A stretch of 64,000 bases of DNA from Agrobacterium tumefaciens (GTDB taxonomy: Bacteria > Pseudomonadota > Alphaproteobacteria > Rhizobiales > Rhizobiaceae), in the NCBI RefSeq assembly GCF_013337285.1, contig NZ_SUPW01000003.1, positions 496,001 to 560,000 of the forward strand, in the 5' to 3' direction. A program made the translations under genes and the position numbers. The notes beneath the pieces were generated by a model. The model had not been told where the DNA came from. It saw only the letters and a program-made list of their open reading frames with translations, and did not search any database. Below, one piece after another: positions 36,591-44,294 of this stretch; position 1 is the first letter of the stretch, and every line of letters starts with the position of its first letter.

Positions 36591-37604
36591 TTAGCGCCCC
36601 TTCATATAGTCGTTGAGATCAAAGGAAGCGGCATTCGCCTTGGTGATGACAGCAAAACCATTGTCCATCGAAGGAACCTGCATCGGATTGAAGCCGGACA
36701 CCTTATAGTCGTTGAACGGGTCGATCAGGTCCGAATGGGCACCCAGAAAGGTGTTCATGAAACCCATGAAGCCCTGAACACCCTGATTGGGATTGATGGA
36801 CATGTAGATATTGCCCTGCTTGATATGCTCCAGCGTCGCAGGCGTAATATCCGCATGCAGGATCAGGACCTTCTTCTTCGCCTCGAGAACAGCGGTGGTC
36901 GCGCCTTCGGCCGATCCGGCCTCGGGAATCCACAATGCGCCGAGATTGGGGTTGGCCTGCAATAGTGCGCCGGTCGCCTGATAGGCCACGTTCGCATCCT
37001 GATTGGTTGCCTGGCGGCCGACGAGCTTCATCTGCGGATAGGTGCGCCCCATATAGTCGATGAGGGCGGTGACGCGCAGATCGTGGTTGCTCTGGCCCGG
37101 ATTTTCCAGAACGGCATATTCGCCTTTTTCACCGATCTTCTTGACGATTTCGTCAGCCGCAAATTTCGCCTCGGCAACATTGTCCGAAGTGATATAGGCG
37201 GTCCGTTTCGACTTCGGAGAATCCGCCGCGAAAGTCGTCACCGAAACGCCGGAGTCCATCGCCTTGTTGATCGGTTCGATGAAGGGATCGGCCTGCATCG
37301 GATGCAGCAATATGCCTTTCGGCTTCTTCACCAGTTCCTGCTCGAAGGACGCTATCTGCTTGGTGATGTCATATTCGGGCGTACCGGTGAAAACCGCTTC
37401 ACAGCCGAGCGCCTTTGCGGCCTGCTTGAAACCTTCGAAGACCGGCACCCAATAGGGATGGCTGGAAACCATGACGTTCATCACATAGGTCTCACCCGGT
37501 TCGCAGGCGAATTTGCCCGCAGCGGCGACCGGTGAAGCCGCGCCAGCGGAAATCGCCACGGCAAAAACACCCGCAGCAACGGTCGATTTCAGAAAAGCCA
37601 ACAT
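36591..37604 (-). CDS. Ribose-type sugar ABC substrate-binding protein (RbsB family)
   Basis: This is a 337-residue periplasmic protein. A Sec signal peptide (MLAFLKSTVAAGVFAVAISA, cleavage after SPVAAA near residue 29) precedes a type 1 periplasmic fold with SHPYWVPVFEGFKQAAKALG and the hinge-region GEYAVLENPGQSNHD. TTGGGAGGGGAAT lies before the ATG. It is the first gene of an eight-gene operon running down to the FGGY kinase, and a likely operator sits 30 bases upstream. The ligand is presumably the polyol or sugar that the operon degrades. Confidence 0.93.
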   Translation of the reverse strand: MLAFLKSTVAAGVFAVAISAGAASPVAAAGKFACEPGETYVMNVMVSSHPYWVPVFEGFKQAAKALGCEAVFTGTPEYDITKQIASFEQELVKKPKGILLHPMQADPFIEPINKAMDSGVSVTTFAADSPKSKRTAYITSDNVAEAKFAADEIVKKIGEKGEYAVLENPGQSNHDLRVTALIDYMGRTYPQMKLVGRQATNQDANVAYQATGALLQANPNLGALWIPEAGSAEGATTAVLEAKKKVLILHADITPATLEHIKQGNIYMSINPNQGVQGFMGFMNTFLGAHSDLIDPFNDYKVSGFNPMQVPSMDNGFAVITKANAASFDLNDYMKGR

Positions 37605-37633
37605 ATTCCCCTCCCAAGGACAACGAGCTAATC

Positions 37634-37666
37634 TGCAATAAATTTTAAGCGATGTAATTTATTGCA
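37634..37666. promoter_or_regulatory. Perfect 11-bp inverted repeat, candidate SorC operator
   Basis: TGCAATAAATT and AATTTATTGCA are exact inverted copies separated by 11 bases. The element lies 30-62 bases upstream of the binding-protein ATG, where the promoter of the operon should be. Arm length and spacing suit a tetrameric or dimeric SorC-family repressor, and such a regulator is encoded inside the operon. Confidence 0.65.
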
Positions 37667-37992
37667 TGAATTTGAGATATCGGCAAATCGAACACGCGTC
37701 AATGCATTTCGCATTTTATTTTTATGAGCGAAATTTATCGCAGATATTGCAGGGTAACTCGAAACTATATCTCTTGGCTTGGCACCCGCCCTTTTCTCAA
37801 CCTCAAGACACCAACTGTCGGTCTGCGCGAGCGGGTAGAACTTTGCCTGAACGTTGATCCGAAAAAGAAAAAGGCTCGAATACAGATATCACAACATCAA
37901 CCGGAAGTATTAATGACATATTCAGGTGAATTCGCTTATGAAGTATTTGCTTAACCACTGTTGAGCCGCTTCCGTCATTTTACAGGAGCGTT
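37667..37992. other. AT-rich intergenic region
   Basis: About 325 bases lie between the sugar-importer control region and the Tudor-like gene. The composition is visibly AT-richer than the surroundings. Two short overlapping open frames (76 and 63 codons) occur, but neither has a convincing ribosome site or a recognisable product. It presumably carries the promoter of the secreted protein gene. Nothing else was recognised. Confidence 0.5.
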
Positions 37993-38394
37993 ATGGGCTT
38001 GGCCCTTGGGGGGAATACCGTGAACAAAATTTTGATCGCCGCAGTTATTCTTGGTGTTGCATCATCTTTTGCATCTTCTGTTTCAGCACAAACTAAAGGC
38101 GACTGGGTGCTGGGTAACTATAAGGGCGCCGGATACTGGTTCCCGGGTGTTATCGATAGTGTTTCCGGTGGGCAGGTCACTATTCGTTACGACGATGGAG
38201 ATCGCGAAACGGTCGCAGTTAACAAGGTGCGCCCTTACGATTGGATGATCGGCACGCGGGTCGAGTGCAACTACAAGGGTGCTGGACAGTGGTACGCTGG
38301 CAAGATCTCCTCGCTTGCAGGTGAGAAGATTGGCATTGCCTACGACGATGGCGACAAGGAAACGACCAAGACAGGACGCTGCAGAACACAGTGA
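37993..38394 (+). CDS. Secreted protein with two tandem Tudor-like repeats
   Basis: This is a 133-residue protein with a Sec signal peptide (NKILIAAVILGVASSFASS, cleavage near VSAQ). Two repeats of about 45 residues follow: WVLGNYKGAGYWFPGVI...IRYDDGDRE and VECNYKGAGQWYAGKI...IAYDDGDKE. The aromatic residues, the G-x-W/Y pattern and YDDGD are typical of small Tudor/Agenet-like beta barrels. ATG 37993 has AGGAG four bases upstream. A GTG at 38020 preceded by a G-run would give a shorter, more classical signal peptide. Tudor folds usually bind methylated peptides inside eukaryotic cells, so a secreted bacterial version has no obvious role. It stands alone between operons. Confidence 0.75.
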   Translation: MGLALGGNTVNKILIAAVILGVASSFASSVSAQTKGDWVLGNYKGAGYWFPGVIDSVSGGQVTIRYDDGDRETVAVNKVRPYDWMIGTRVECNYKGAGQWYAGKISSLAGEKIGIAYDDGDKETTKTGRCRTQ

Positions 38395-38427
38395 GTTTTT
38401 AACAAGCACCGTTCCAAAGTCATCGTA

Positions 38428-38453
38428 TCCCCACTTGCTCCAGCAGGTGGGGA
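38428..38453 (+). terminator. Terminator-like hairpin after the Tudor-like gene
   Basis: TCCCCAC and GTGGGGA form a 7-bp stem closing a loop that itself can pair GCT with AGC, followed by CTTATTT. It lies 34 bases beyond the stop codon. Confidence 0.55.
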
Positions 38454-38528
38454 CTTATTTGCGGGACGACCACATGCACTGAAAAGCAACCTCATCAACA
38501 GGTTCGATGAACCTTGAGACCGCAATGC

Positions 38529-38559
38529 AAAAAGGCCCTGCGATTTTTCGCAAGGCCTT
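38529..38559 (-). terminator. Rho-independent terminator of the tRNA-Val gene
   Basis: On the minus strand AAGGCCTTGCGA and TCGCAGGGCCTT pair with one or two mismatches around a short AAAA loop, and TTTTT follows. It begins about 18 bases downstream of the tRNA 3' end, exactly where a tRNA terminator is expected. Confidence 0.75.
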
Positions 38560-38577
38560 GATACTTAAGAATTCGGA

Positions 38578-38652
<75 letters not shown>

Positions 38653-38665
38653 TCCGTTGGCGGCG

Positions 38666-38695
38666 GATAGACCACAAAACCGGTTCATGCGTCAA
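38666..38695 (-). promoter_or_regulatory. Probable promoter of tRNA-Val
   Basis: On the minus strand TTGACG (38690-38695) and TCTATC (38666-38671) are 18 bases apart. The second box ends about 14 bases before the mature tRNA. Both resemble sigma-70 boxes. Confidence 0.6.
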
Positions 38696-38734
38696 CTGCT
38701 TTTTTTCGGTTTTATGAAGGTTTTTTGAGAGGCC

Positions 38735-39097
38735 TTACGCCACAAGGAGTTTATTGACCTCATCCACCAGATCACGCAGATGGAATGGCTTGGAAAGCAC
38801 CTTGGCGTCCTTCGGGGCCTTCGAATCGGCGTTCAGCGCAACCGCAGCAAAGCCGGTGATGAACATGACTTTCAGGTCGGGGTCGAGCTCGGTCGCGCGC
38901 CGCGCGAGTTCGATGCCATCCATTTCCGGCATGACGATATCTGTCAGCAGAAGTGAAAAGGGCTCCTCACGAAGCCGGTCGTAAGCGCTTGCGCCGTTGT
39001 CGAAGGAAGAAACCTTGTAACCGGCTTTTTCCAGCGCCTTGACGAGGAAGCGGCGCATATCGTTGTCGTCTTCAGCAAGAAGAATTTTTTGATTCAT
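38735..39097 (-). CDS. cpdR: CpdR-type single-domain response regulator
   Basis: This is a 120-residue stand-alone receiver domain. The acidic pair is in LLAEDDNDMRRFLV, the phospho-acceptor Asp in LLTDIVMPEMDG and the conserved Lys in VLSKPFHL. In alphaproteobacteria CpdR is phosphorylated through the CckA-ChpT relay. In its unphosphorylated form it delivers cell-cycle proteins such as CtrA-pathway substrates to ClpXP. ATG 39097 (MNQKILLAEDDN) was chosen over the start at 39121 because the receiver fold begins there. The divergent neighbour is an N-formylglutamate amidohydrolase gene, an arrangement I associate with rhizobial cpdR loci. Confidence 0.88.
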   Translation of the reverse strand: MNQKILLAEDDNDMRRFLVKALEKAGYKVSSFDNGASAYDRLREEPFSLLLTDIVMPEMDGIELARRATELDPDLKVMFITGFAAVALNADSKAPKDAKVLSKPFHLRDLVDEVNKLLVA

Positions 39098-39279
39098 GGT
39101 TAAGTGACCGTAACTGCTCAATGTTTGAAATACCCTAGCCCGATTATAGGATTTTCACGGTAAATATCCTGTGAACACGTGAATCGGTATAGCGCTGCTT
39201 TGGCGACAGTATGGACTTGCTGCACGGTAACTGGCAACATGAACGTCCTGATAGTTTGCGACATGGTAAATGGGCCTGA

Positions 39280-40164
39280 ATGGACTGGGTAACGGGCGAG
39301 TATGAGTTGTTTGAGGTAACGGAGCCTGCCGCTCAAACCCTGCCATTTGTCTATAATTCCCCCCATAGCGGCCGCTGTTATCCCATCTCCTTCCTCGAAT
39401 CGGCGCGGCTCGATTCGCATGAGATTCGGCGCTCCGAAGATCATTTCGTCGACGAGCTTTTCGCCGCCGCCCCCGAGATCGGCGCGCCGCTTCTGAAAGC
39501 GAATTTCCCCCGCGCCTATCTCGACGTCAATCGCGAGCCCTATGAGCTTGATCCGCGCATGTTCGAAGGCACCCTGCCGCCTTACGCCAATATTGGCTCC
39601 ATGCGGGTCGCCGGCGGCCTGGGCACGGTGCCGCGCATCGTTGCAGAAAATATGGATATCTATGCTCACCGCCTGCCGGTCGATGAGGCGTTGTCGCGGA
39701 TCGAGACAATCTACAAACCCTACCACGCCTGCCTGCGCCGCCTCCTTTCCCGCACCCATGCCAATTTCGGCATGGCGGTGCTGATCGATTGCCATTCCAT
39801 GCCCGGCAATATCCGCGTCGCCGGTTCAAACCTCAGGCCGGATGTGATCATCGGCGATCGCTACGGCACCAGCGCCTCCCAGGAAGTCTCCCGCGCCGCC
39901 CTGCATTTCCTTGAGGAGCTGGGCTTCATCGCGGTCTGCAACAAGCCTTATGCCGGCGGCTTCATCACCGAACATTACGGGCGGCCCATTCGCTCCCTCC
40001 ACGCGCTGCAGATCGAGGTCAACCGGTCGCTTTACGTCGATGAAAAGACGCTTTCGAAGAAAGCCGATTTTCCGGCCATTCAGGCATCGCTGGAAATCTT
40101 TATGCGCCAGCTAGGCGTTTTCGTTTCGGAATACGCGATCGAGACCTCGCTCGCCGCCGAATAA
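39280..40164 (+). CDS. N-formylglutamate amidohydrolase family protein
   Basis: This is a 294-residue protein of the N-formylglutamate deformylase family (HutG-like), whose members release glutamate and formate at the end of histidine degradation. Zn-binding and catalytic landmarks are YNSPHSGRCYP near residue 26, SEDHFVDELF, and IDCHSMPG. No other hut genes are nearby, so its physiological substrate is uncertain. In rhizobia this gene is often adjacent to cpdR and hisN rather than to hut genes. The MmgR-like sRNA gene ends about 60 bases beyond its stop on the other strand. Confidence 0.87.
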   Translation: MDWVTGEYELFEVTEPAAQTLPFVYNSPHSGRCYPISFLESARLDSHEIRRSEDHFVDELFAAAPEIGAPLLKANFPRAYLDVNREPYELDPRMFEGTLPPYANIGSMRVAGGLGTVPRIVAENMDIYAHRLPVDEALSRIETIYKPYHACLRRLLSRTHANFGMAVLIDCHSMPGNIRVAGSNLRPDVIIGDRYGTSASQEVSRAALHFLEELGFIAVCNKPYAGGFITEHYGRPIRSLHALQIEVNRSLYVDEKTLSKKADFPAIQASLEIFMRQLGVFVSEYAIETSLAAE

Positions 40165-40223
40165 CGCGTCAAATCCCCGACATTTCAAATCTCCAGCCCA
40201 GACCGCTTGGCCGTACGCCGGGC

Positions 40224-40300
40224 AAAAAAAAACCGCGCTTTTGGCGCGGTCAAGTCTAGGGAGGAAACACCCAAGGAGGGTATTTACAGTCAAAGACTGC
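40224..40300 (-). ncRNA. mmgR: MmgR-like (alpha-r8 family) small RNA
   Basis: A roughly 77-nt RNA is predicted on the minus strand. It would begin near G40300 with a 6-bp hairpin (GCAGTC, TTT loop, GACTGT). A single-stranded core follows holding CCCTCCTT and the anti-Shine-Dalgarno-like TTTCCTCCCT. It ends in a strong terminator (CCGCGCC, AAAA, GCGCGG, then nine or more T). The 10-base core and the length agree with what I recall for MmgR of Sinorhizobium meliloti, which limits polyhydroxybutyrate build-up by base-pairing. A sigma-70-like promoter is present at the right distance. The gene is antisense to the surrounding intergenic space and converges on the N-formylglutamate amidohydrolase gene. 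Confidence 0.85.
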
Positions 40301-40306
40301 AAGGTC

Positions 40307-40335
40307 ACGCTATTCAGTACATGCACAATTGTCAA
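40307..40335 (-). promoter_or_regulatory. Promoter of the MmgR-like sRNA
   Basis: On the minus strand TTGACA (40330-40335) is 17 bases from TAGCGT (40307-40312). Transcription should start about 7 bases further on, near 40300, which gives an RNA of about 77 nt up to the terminator T-run. Confidence 0.75.
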
Positions 40336-40498
40336 TCATTTTATTTTATGCCTATTTTTTAGACTTGTGCCGAAAATATGGAAACGCCGGCTCCCCCGTC
40401 CATACGAGTGGACGGCGGATATGATTCCGGTCTATGCATTTCGCCACGCAATTCAGGCCACATCATTCAGGCCCATCATTCAGGCAATGAGGTTTCGC

Positions 40499-41275
40499 AT
40501 GCTGCCCGACCGGGATTTCTTCTTCAAACTTGCCGATGCAGCCAGCGCTGAAACGCTTCCCCGCTTCCGCACGGGCATTGCCGTCACCAACAAGCAGGAT
40601 GGCGGTTATGATCCGGTGACAGAAGGCGATCAGGCGGCGGAAACCGCCATTCGTGCCCTCATCGAGGCGCACTTCCCGCAGCATGGCATTCTTGGCGAAG
40701 AACACGGTAATGTCGGCCTTGATCGCGAGCATATCTGGGTTATCGACCCGATCGACGGCACCCGCGCCTTTATTTCCGGCGTGCCCGTCTGGGGTACGCT
40801 GATCGGTTTCCAGTCGGCCGGCCGCGCCACGATGGGCATCATGGACCAGCCCTTCACGAAAGAGCGTTATTTCGCCGATGGCGAGAGCGCCTGGTATTTC
40901 GGCCCGGATGGCGAAAAAAAGATCCGCACGCGTGACTGCGCTTCGCTGTCGGATGCGGTGCTGTTCACCACCACCCCGCATATCTTCACCGCAGAGGAAA
41001 AGCCCTTCTACGAAAAGGTGGAGGAACAGGTCCGCCTTTTCCGTTATGGGGTGGATTGTTACGCCTATTGCCTGCTTGCCGCCGGTCACGTCGATCTGGT
41101 GATCGAATCCGGCCTGAAGCCCTATGATGTCGGCGCGCTCATTCCGGTGATCGAGCAGGCCGGCGGTATCATCACCACCTGGGATGGCAGACGTCCGGAA
41201 AATGGCGGCCGTATTCTGGCCGCCGGCTCCAAAGCCGTGCACGAACAGGCGCTTGCCATTCTTTCGGAACTATAG
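40499..41275 (+). CDS. hisN: Inositol-monophosphatase-family histidinol phosphatase
   Basis: This is a 258-residue Mg-dependent phosphatase. The metal-binding motifs are intact: GEEHG, WVIDPIDGTRAFISG and YDVGALIPVIEQAGG. In rhizobia and actinobacteria HisN of this family dephosphorylates histidinol phosphate in histidine synthesis, and the MLPDRDFFFKLADAAS start is typical of that group. The frame is open to 40241, across the sRNA promoter, but ATG 40499 was chosen because GAGG lies 6 bases upstream. A more general inositol or fructose-1,6-bisphosphatase activity is possible. Confidence 0.85.
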   Translation: MLPDRDFFFKLADAASAETLPRFRTGIAVTNKQDGGYDPVTEGDQAAETAIRALIEAHFPQHGILGEEHGNVGLDREHIWVIDPIDGTRAFISGVPVWGTLIGFQSAGRATMGIMDQPFTKERYFADGESAWYFGPDGEKKIRTRDCASLSDAVLFTTTPHIFTAEEKPFYEKVEEQVRLFRYGVDCYAYCLLAAGHVDLVIESGLKPYDVGALIPVIEQAGGIITTWDGRRPENGGRILAAGSKAVHEQALAILSEL

Positions 41276-41298
41276 ACCGTCCCGTTTCGGCGGCCACA

Positions 41299-42240
41299 TT
41301 ATTCCGGCGCGAAAAACGCGTCGATGGCCGCCAGCGCCTGTTTGCGGAAAACATCCCGCTCATGCAGCAATTCGTGGCGCGCGCCGGTGATGGGAAGCAG
41401 CTGCGCCGCGCGGAAATTGCGCGACAGCTCCTCCTGCGCCTTGTAGGGCGTGATCGTATCCAGCATCGGCGCCAGAATGAGGGTCGGAATGGTGATGTTC
41501 GTCAGATGATCCTGACGGGTCACCCGCGCCATGGTCTTCAGCGCTTCATAGACCCAGCGCGCCGTCGGCGCGCCGATGAACAATTCCGGAAATTGCCTGT
41601 GCAGCGAAAGATTTCTGGTGAAACGCCGAACATCCGACGTCAGCGGGTTGCCGTCGAAATCGCGCTCGCGCTGATCTTTGCCGAGCTGCACTCTTCCAAG
41701 ACCGATGAGGCTTAAAACGGTCGAGACCAGCCGGATGACGGGCGCGGGAAAGGATTGCTGACTGTCCAGCTCAATGAATGGCGAACAAAGAGCCAGACGG
41801 TCGATGCGGTTGGACAGGCCGGGAGCGGCTGCAAGTGCTGCAAGCGCGCCGGTGGAATGCGCAATCATGAAGAATGGCAGCCGCGTATCCGGCAACACCA
41901 CCTGTTCGAGAAACAGGCTGATATCTCGCTGGTAGTCGGAAAAACGCCGAACATGCCCGGCGCCCGGCTTCTTCAGCAGCCGTTCGGAACCGCCCTGGCC
42001 GCGTGTGTCGAAGGTCGCGACCCAGAAACCCATGGCCGTCAGATCGGCAACCGTTTCGAAATATTTCTCGATACATTCGTTGCGGCCATGCAGAAGAACC
42101 ACCGTTCCGCGGGCAATGTGGCGGCTGGCGCGGAAGATCGCATATCGAAGCTGCTTGCCGCCATGGCCGGCAAAATATCCGACGGTATGGTTGCCGGGAA
42201 CCGGGTTATCTTCACTGACGCGCAATGTGGCTTCGATCAT
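41299..42240 (-). CDS. Alpha/beta hydrolase, lysophospholipase/monoacylglycerol lipase-like
   Basis: This is a 313-residue serine hydrolase of the Serine aminopeptidase S33 / PldB group. The oxyanion strand is VVLLHGRNECIEKYFE, the nucleophile elbow is IAHSTGALAAL, the acid is in ILAPMLDTITP and the histidine in ITGARHELLHERD. ATG 42240 was chosen over 42297 because GGAAAAG precedes it. It converges on hisN with 23 bases between stops. Substrates may be lysophospholipids or monoacylglycerols. No signal peptide is evident, so the protein is probably cytoplasmic. Confidence 0.87.
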   Translation of the reverse strand: MIEATLRVSEDNPVPGNHTVGYFAGHGGKQLRYAIFRASRHIARGTVVLLHGRNECIEKYFETVADLTAMGFWVATFDTRGQGGSERLLKKPGAGHVRRFSDYQRDISLFLEQVVLPDTRLPFFMIAHSTGALAALAAAPGLSNRIDRLALCSPFIELDSQQSFPAPVIRLVSTVLSLIGLGRVQLGKDQRERDFDGNPLTSDVRRFTRNLSLHRQFPELFIGAPTARWVYEALKTMARVTRQDHLTNITIPTLILAPMLDTITPYKAQEELSRNFRAAQLLPITGARHELLHERDVFRKQALAAIDAFFAPE

Positions 42241-42497
42241 CGGTCTTTTCCGGCTTTTCAACTCTTTTCGGATAGGTCGGCGGTGACAGAAGGTCAAAGA
42301 AAAAATTGCCGGAACCGTCGGTTAAAGCAGTCGCGGTTCCGGCGAGTAAGACAGAAGAAGAAGGGACGTTATTGCTTCTGTCCACGGAGAATGTCTCCGA
42401 TGACCGCAGTTTTATGGCGCTCAAACTGAACGATGCCGGAACCGGATGTTCAGCCATGGTTCATGTTGCCTCCACCGTTTTCCCTTGAGGCACCCCT

Positions 42498-42526
42498 CTT
42501 GACGCGGCGGCGACCCATTCCCATCT
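42498..42526 (+). promoter_or_regulatory. Sigma-32 (RpoH)-type promoter of hspL
   Basis: CTTGACG (42498-42504) and CCCATCT (42520-42526) are separated by 15 bases, close to the heat-shock consensus CTTGAAA with CCCCATNT. The hspL start is about 100 bases downstream. The rest of the 42241-42627 gap has a short unconvincing 60-codon open frame and the repeats below. No ROSE-type thermometer hairpin covering the ribosome site was recognised. Confidence 0.65.
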
Positions 42527-42539
42527 CATTCCTGCGGTC

Positions 42540-42586
42540 GCCAGAACGGGACCGCGCCATATGTCCGGCCGTTGCCAGAACGGGAC
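42540..42586 (+). repeat. 13-bp direct repeat in the hspL leader
   Basis: GCCAGAACGGGAC occurs at 42540-42552 and again at 42574-42586, both between the probable promoter and the start codon. The copies would be in the 5' untranslated leader. Their role is unknown. Confidence 0.7.
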
Positions 42587-42627
42587 GCCGGATTTAACCG
42601 CAAACAGTCGCTTCTTAGGAGGACACC

Positions 42628-43110
42628 ATGCGTCACGTCGATTTTTCCCCGCTTTATCGCTCCACCGTCGGTTTTGACCGTCTTTTTTCGATGCTCGACG
42701 GCCTCGGCCAGCCTGAACAGGCCCAGTCCTATCCGCCCTACAATATCGAGCGGACGGGCGAAAACACCTATCGCATCACCATGGCCGTTGCCGGTTTCGA
42801 TGAAACCGAACTCAGCATTGAATCCCGCGCCAATGCGCTGACGGTGAAGGCCGAGAAGTCCGGGGATGAGAAGTCATCCGAAGGCGAGTTCCTGTATCGC
42901 GGCATCGCCACGCGTGCTTTCGAACGCCGCTTCCAGCTTGCCGACCACGTCGAAGTTCAGACCGCCTCCTTAAAGAACGGCCTGCTGCATATCGATCTTG
43001 TCCGCAATATTCCGGAAGCCATGAAACCACGCCGCATTGCGATCTCGTCCGACAGCGCCGATGCGCCGAAGACGATCGAAGCCCAGATCACGCCGGCTCA
43101 GGTCAACTAA
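42628..43110 (+). CDS. hspL: Small heat-shock protein Hsp20 (HspL-like)
   Basis: This is a 160-residue alpha-crystallin-type chaperone that holds unfolding proteins. The crystallin domain spans about residues 35-130, with YPPYNIERTGENTYRITMAV at its start and NGLLHIDLVRNIPE near its end. IbpA-type N-terminal FSPLYRSTVGFDRLF is present. AGGAGG precedes the ATG. I recall HspL of Agrobacterium as the linear-chromosome sHSP that promotes VirB type IV secretion and T-DNA transfer; gene neighbourhood and sequence class fit, but the paralogue assignment needs a comparison. A terminator follows and a heat-shock promoter precedes it. Confidence 0.88.
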   Translation: MRHVDFSPLYRSTVGFDRLFSMLDGLGQPEQAQSYPPYNIERTGENTYRITMAVAGFDETELSIESRANALTVKAEKSGDEKSSEGEFLYRGIATRAFERRFQLADHVEVQTASLKNGLLHIDLVRNIPEAMKPRRIAISSDSADAPKTIEAQITPAQVN

Positions 43111-43131
43111 GCTTTCCTGGACTGCAATAAG

Positions 43132-43160
43132 AACGGCCCCTTCACGGGGCCGTTTTTGTT
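43132..43160 (+). terminator. Rho-independent terminator after hspL
   Basis: AACGGCCCC and GGGGCCGTT form a 9-bp stem with a TTCAC loop, followed by TTTGTTT. It lies between hspL and the convergent transporter gene and may serve both. Confidence 0.8.
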
Positions 43161-43175
43161 TGCGAAAAACTCGTG

Positions 43176-44195
43176 TCAGCGGGTGGATGCCGCCACGCCT
43201 TCTGCAGCAGCCGTTTCCAGTACTGCTGCCTTTTCATGGGCTTTGCGGGCATAACGCTGGGCCAGAACCGCACAGACCATCAGCTGAATCTGATGGAAAA
43301 GCATAATCGGCAAAACGATGGCGCCAATGCTCTGGCCGGCGAAAATGGCACCCGCCATGGGCACGCCGCTGGCAAGGCTCTTCTTGGACCCGCAGAAGGT
43401 GATGGTGATTTCATCCGCCTTTTCGAAACCAAGCGCCCGGCTGCCAAACATCGTCACGCAAAGGACAAGCGCCAGAAGCACGATGTTAATGCCGATGACC
43501 ACGCCGATGTCGCGCAGCGAAAACGTCTGCCATATACCTTCGATCACGGCATCGGAAAAGGCGAGATAAACAACCATCAGGATCGAGCCGCGATCGACGG
43601 GAGACAGCAGTTTTTTGCGCGCCCGGATCCAGTCGCCGATCCACGGCTGCAACACCTGACCGACGATGAAAGGCAACAACAGCTGCAGGAAGATTTGCAG
43701 GAACGCGTCCAGCGAAAACCCGTTGCCATGGCCGCCGACCGTAAACAGCAGGCCAACCAGCAGCGGCGTCAGGAACATGCCGAAGATATTCGACGCCGAA
43801 GCCGAACAGATCGCCGCCGGCACGTTTCCGCCCGCCATCGAGGTGAAGGCGATGGAGGACTGTACGGTGGATGGTAAAACGCAGAGAAACAGCACGCCCA
43901 TATAAAGCGGTGCCGGCAGGATGCTTTCGGGAATGAAACCGATTGCCACGCCCAGCAACGGGAAAAGGCCGAAAGTGACCAGCAGGATCGCCAGATGCAG
44001 GCGCCAGTGCAGGATGCCGGCAATCACCACATCCCGCGAAAGTCGCGCACCATGCAGGAAGAACAAAAGCGCAATCGCCAGCTTCGTCGCCAGCCCGAAA
44101 TATTCCGCCGGCTGACCGCTGATTGGCAGAAAGGAAGCCAAAATCACGGTGGCCACCAGCATCATGGTGAAGCGGTCAGGCAGGAAGCGGGTCAT
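43176..44195 (-). CDS. Bile acid:sodium symporter family transporter (YfeH-like)
   Basis: This is a 339-residue inner-membrane protein with about ten helices of the SBF-like/BASS family. Helical motifs FFLHGARLSRDVV near residue 47 and CGSKKSLASGVPMAGAIFAG are characteristic. Members transport organic acids, steroids or sulfonated compounds with sodium, and the ligand here is unknown. The divergent LysR gene starts 100 bases away and probably regulates it, with AT-rich near-palindromes between the two genes. Confidence 0.88.
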   Translation of the reverse strand: MTRFLPDRFTMMLVATVILASFLPISGQPAEYFGLATKLAIALLFFLHGARLSRDVVIAGILHWRLHLAILLVTFGLFPLLGVAIGFIPESILPAPLYMGVLFLCVLPSTVQSSIAFTSMAGGNVPAAICSASASNIFGMFLTPLLVGLLFTVGGHGNGFSLDAFLQIFLQLLLPFIVGQVLQPWIGDWIRARKKLLSPVDRGSILMVVYLAFSDAVIEGIWQTFSLRDIGVVIGINIVLLALVLCVTMFGSRALGFEKADEITITFCGSKKSLASGVPMAGAIFAGQSIGAIVLPIMLFHQIQLMVCAVLAQRYARKAHEKAAVLETAAAEGVAASTR

Positions 44196-44294
44196 GGGAA
44201 AATCTTTCCGGCATCGGTTTTGCTTGAAATGTCAACCACTATCACTCATCATGAATTCGAATGCAAAGACTAACAGTTATCATGATATAAGATA

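Noticed and set aside
37724-37954. 76-codon plus-strand open frame in the AT-rich region before the Tudor-like gene
   Set aside because: No ribosome site, no recognisable domain, and it overlaps another short frame; more likely chance.
39098-39125. CtrA-like site (TTAA and TAAC half-sites) between cpdR and the N-formylglutamate amidohydrolase gene
   Set aside because: The spacing between half-sites is off by one base and one half-site is imperfect, so it is no better than chance by eye.
42306-42488. 60-codon plus-strand open frame upstream of hspL
   Set aside because: Ends near the probable hspL promoter and has no recognisable product or ribosome site.
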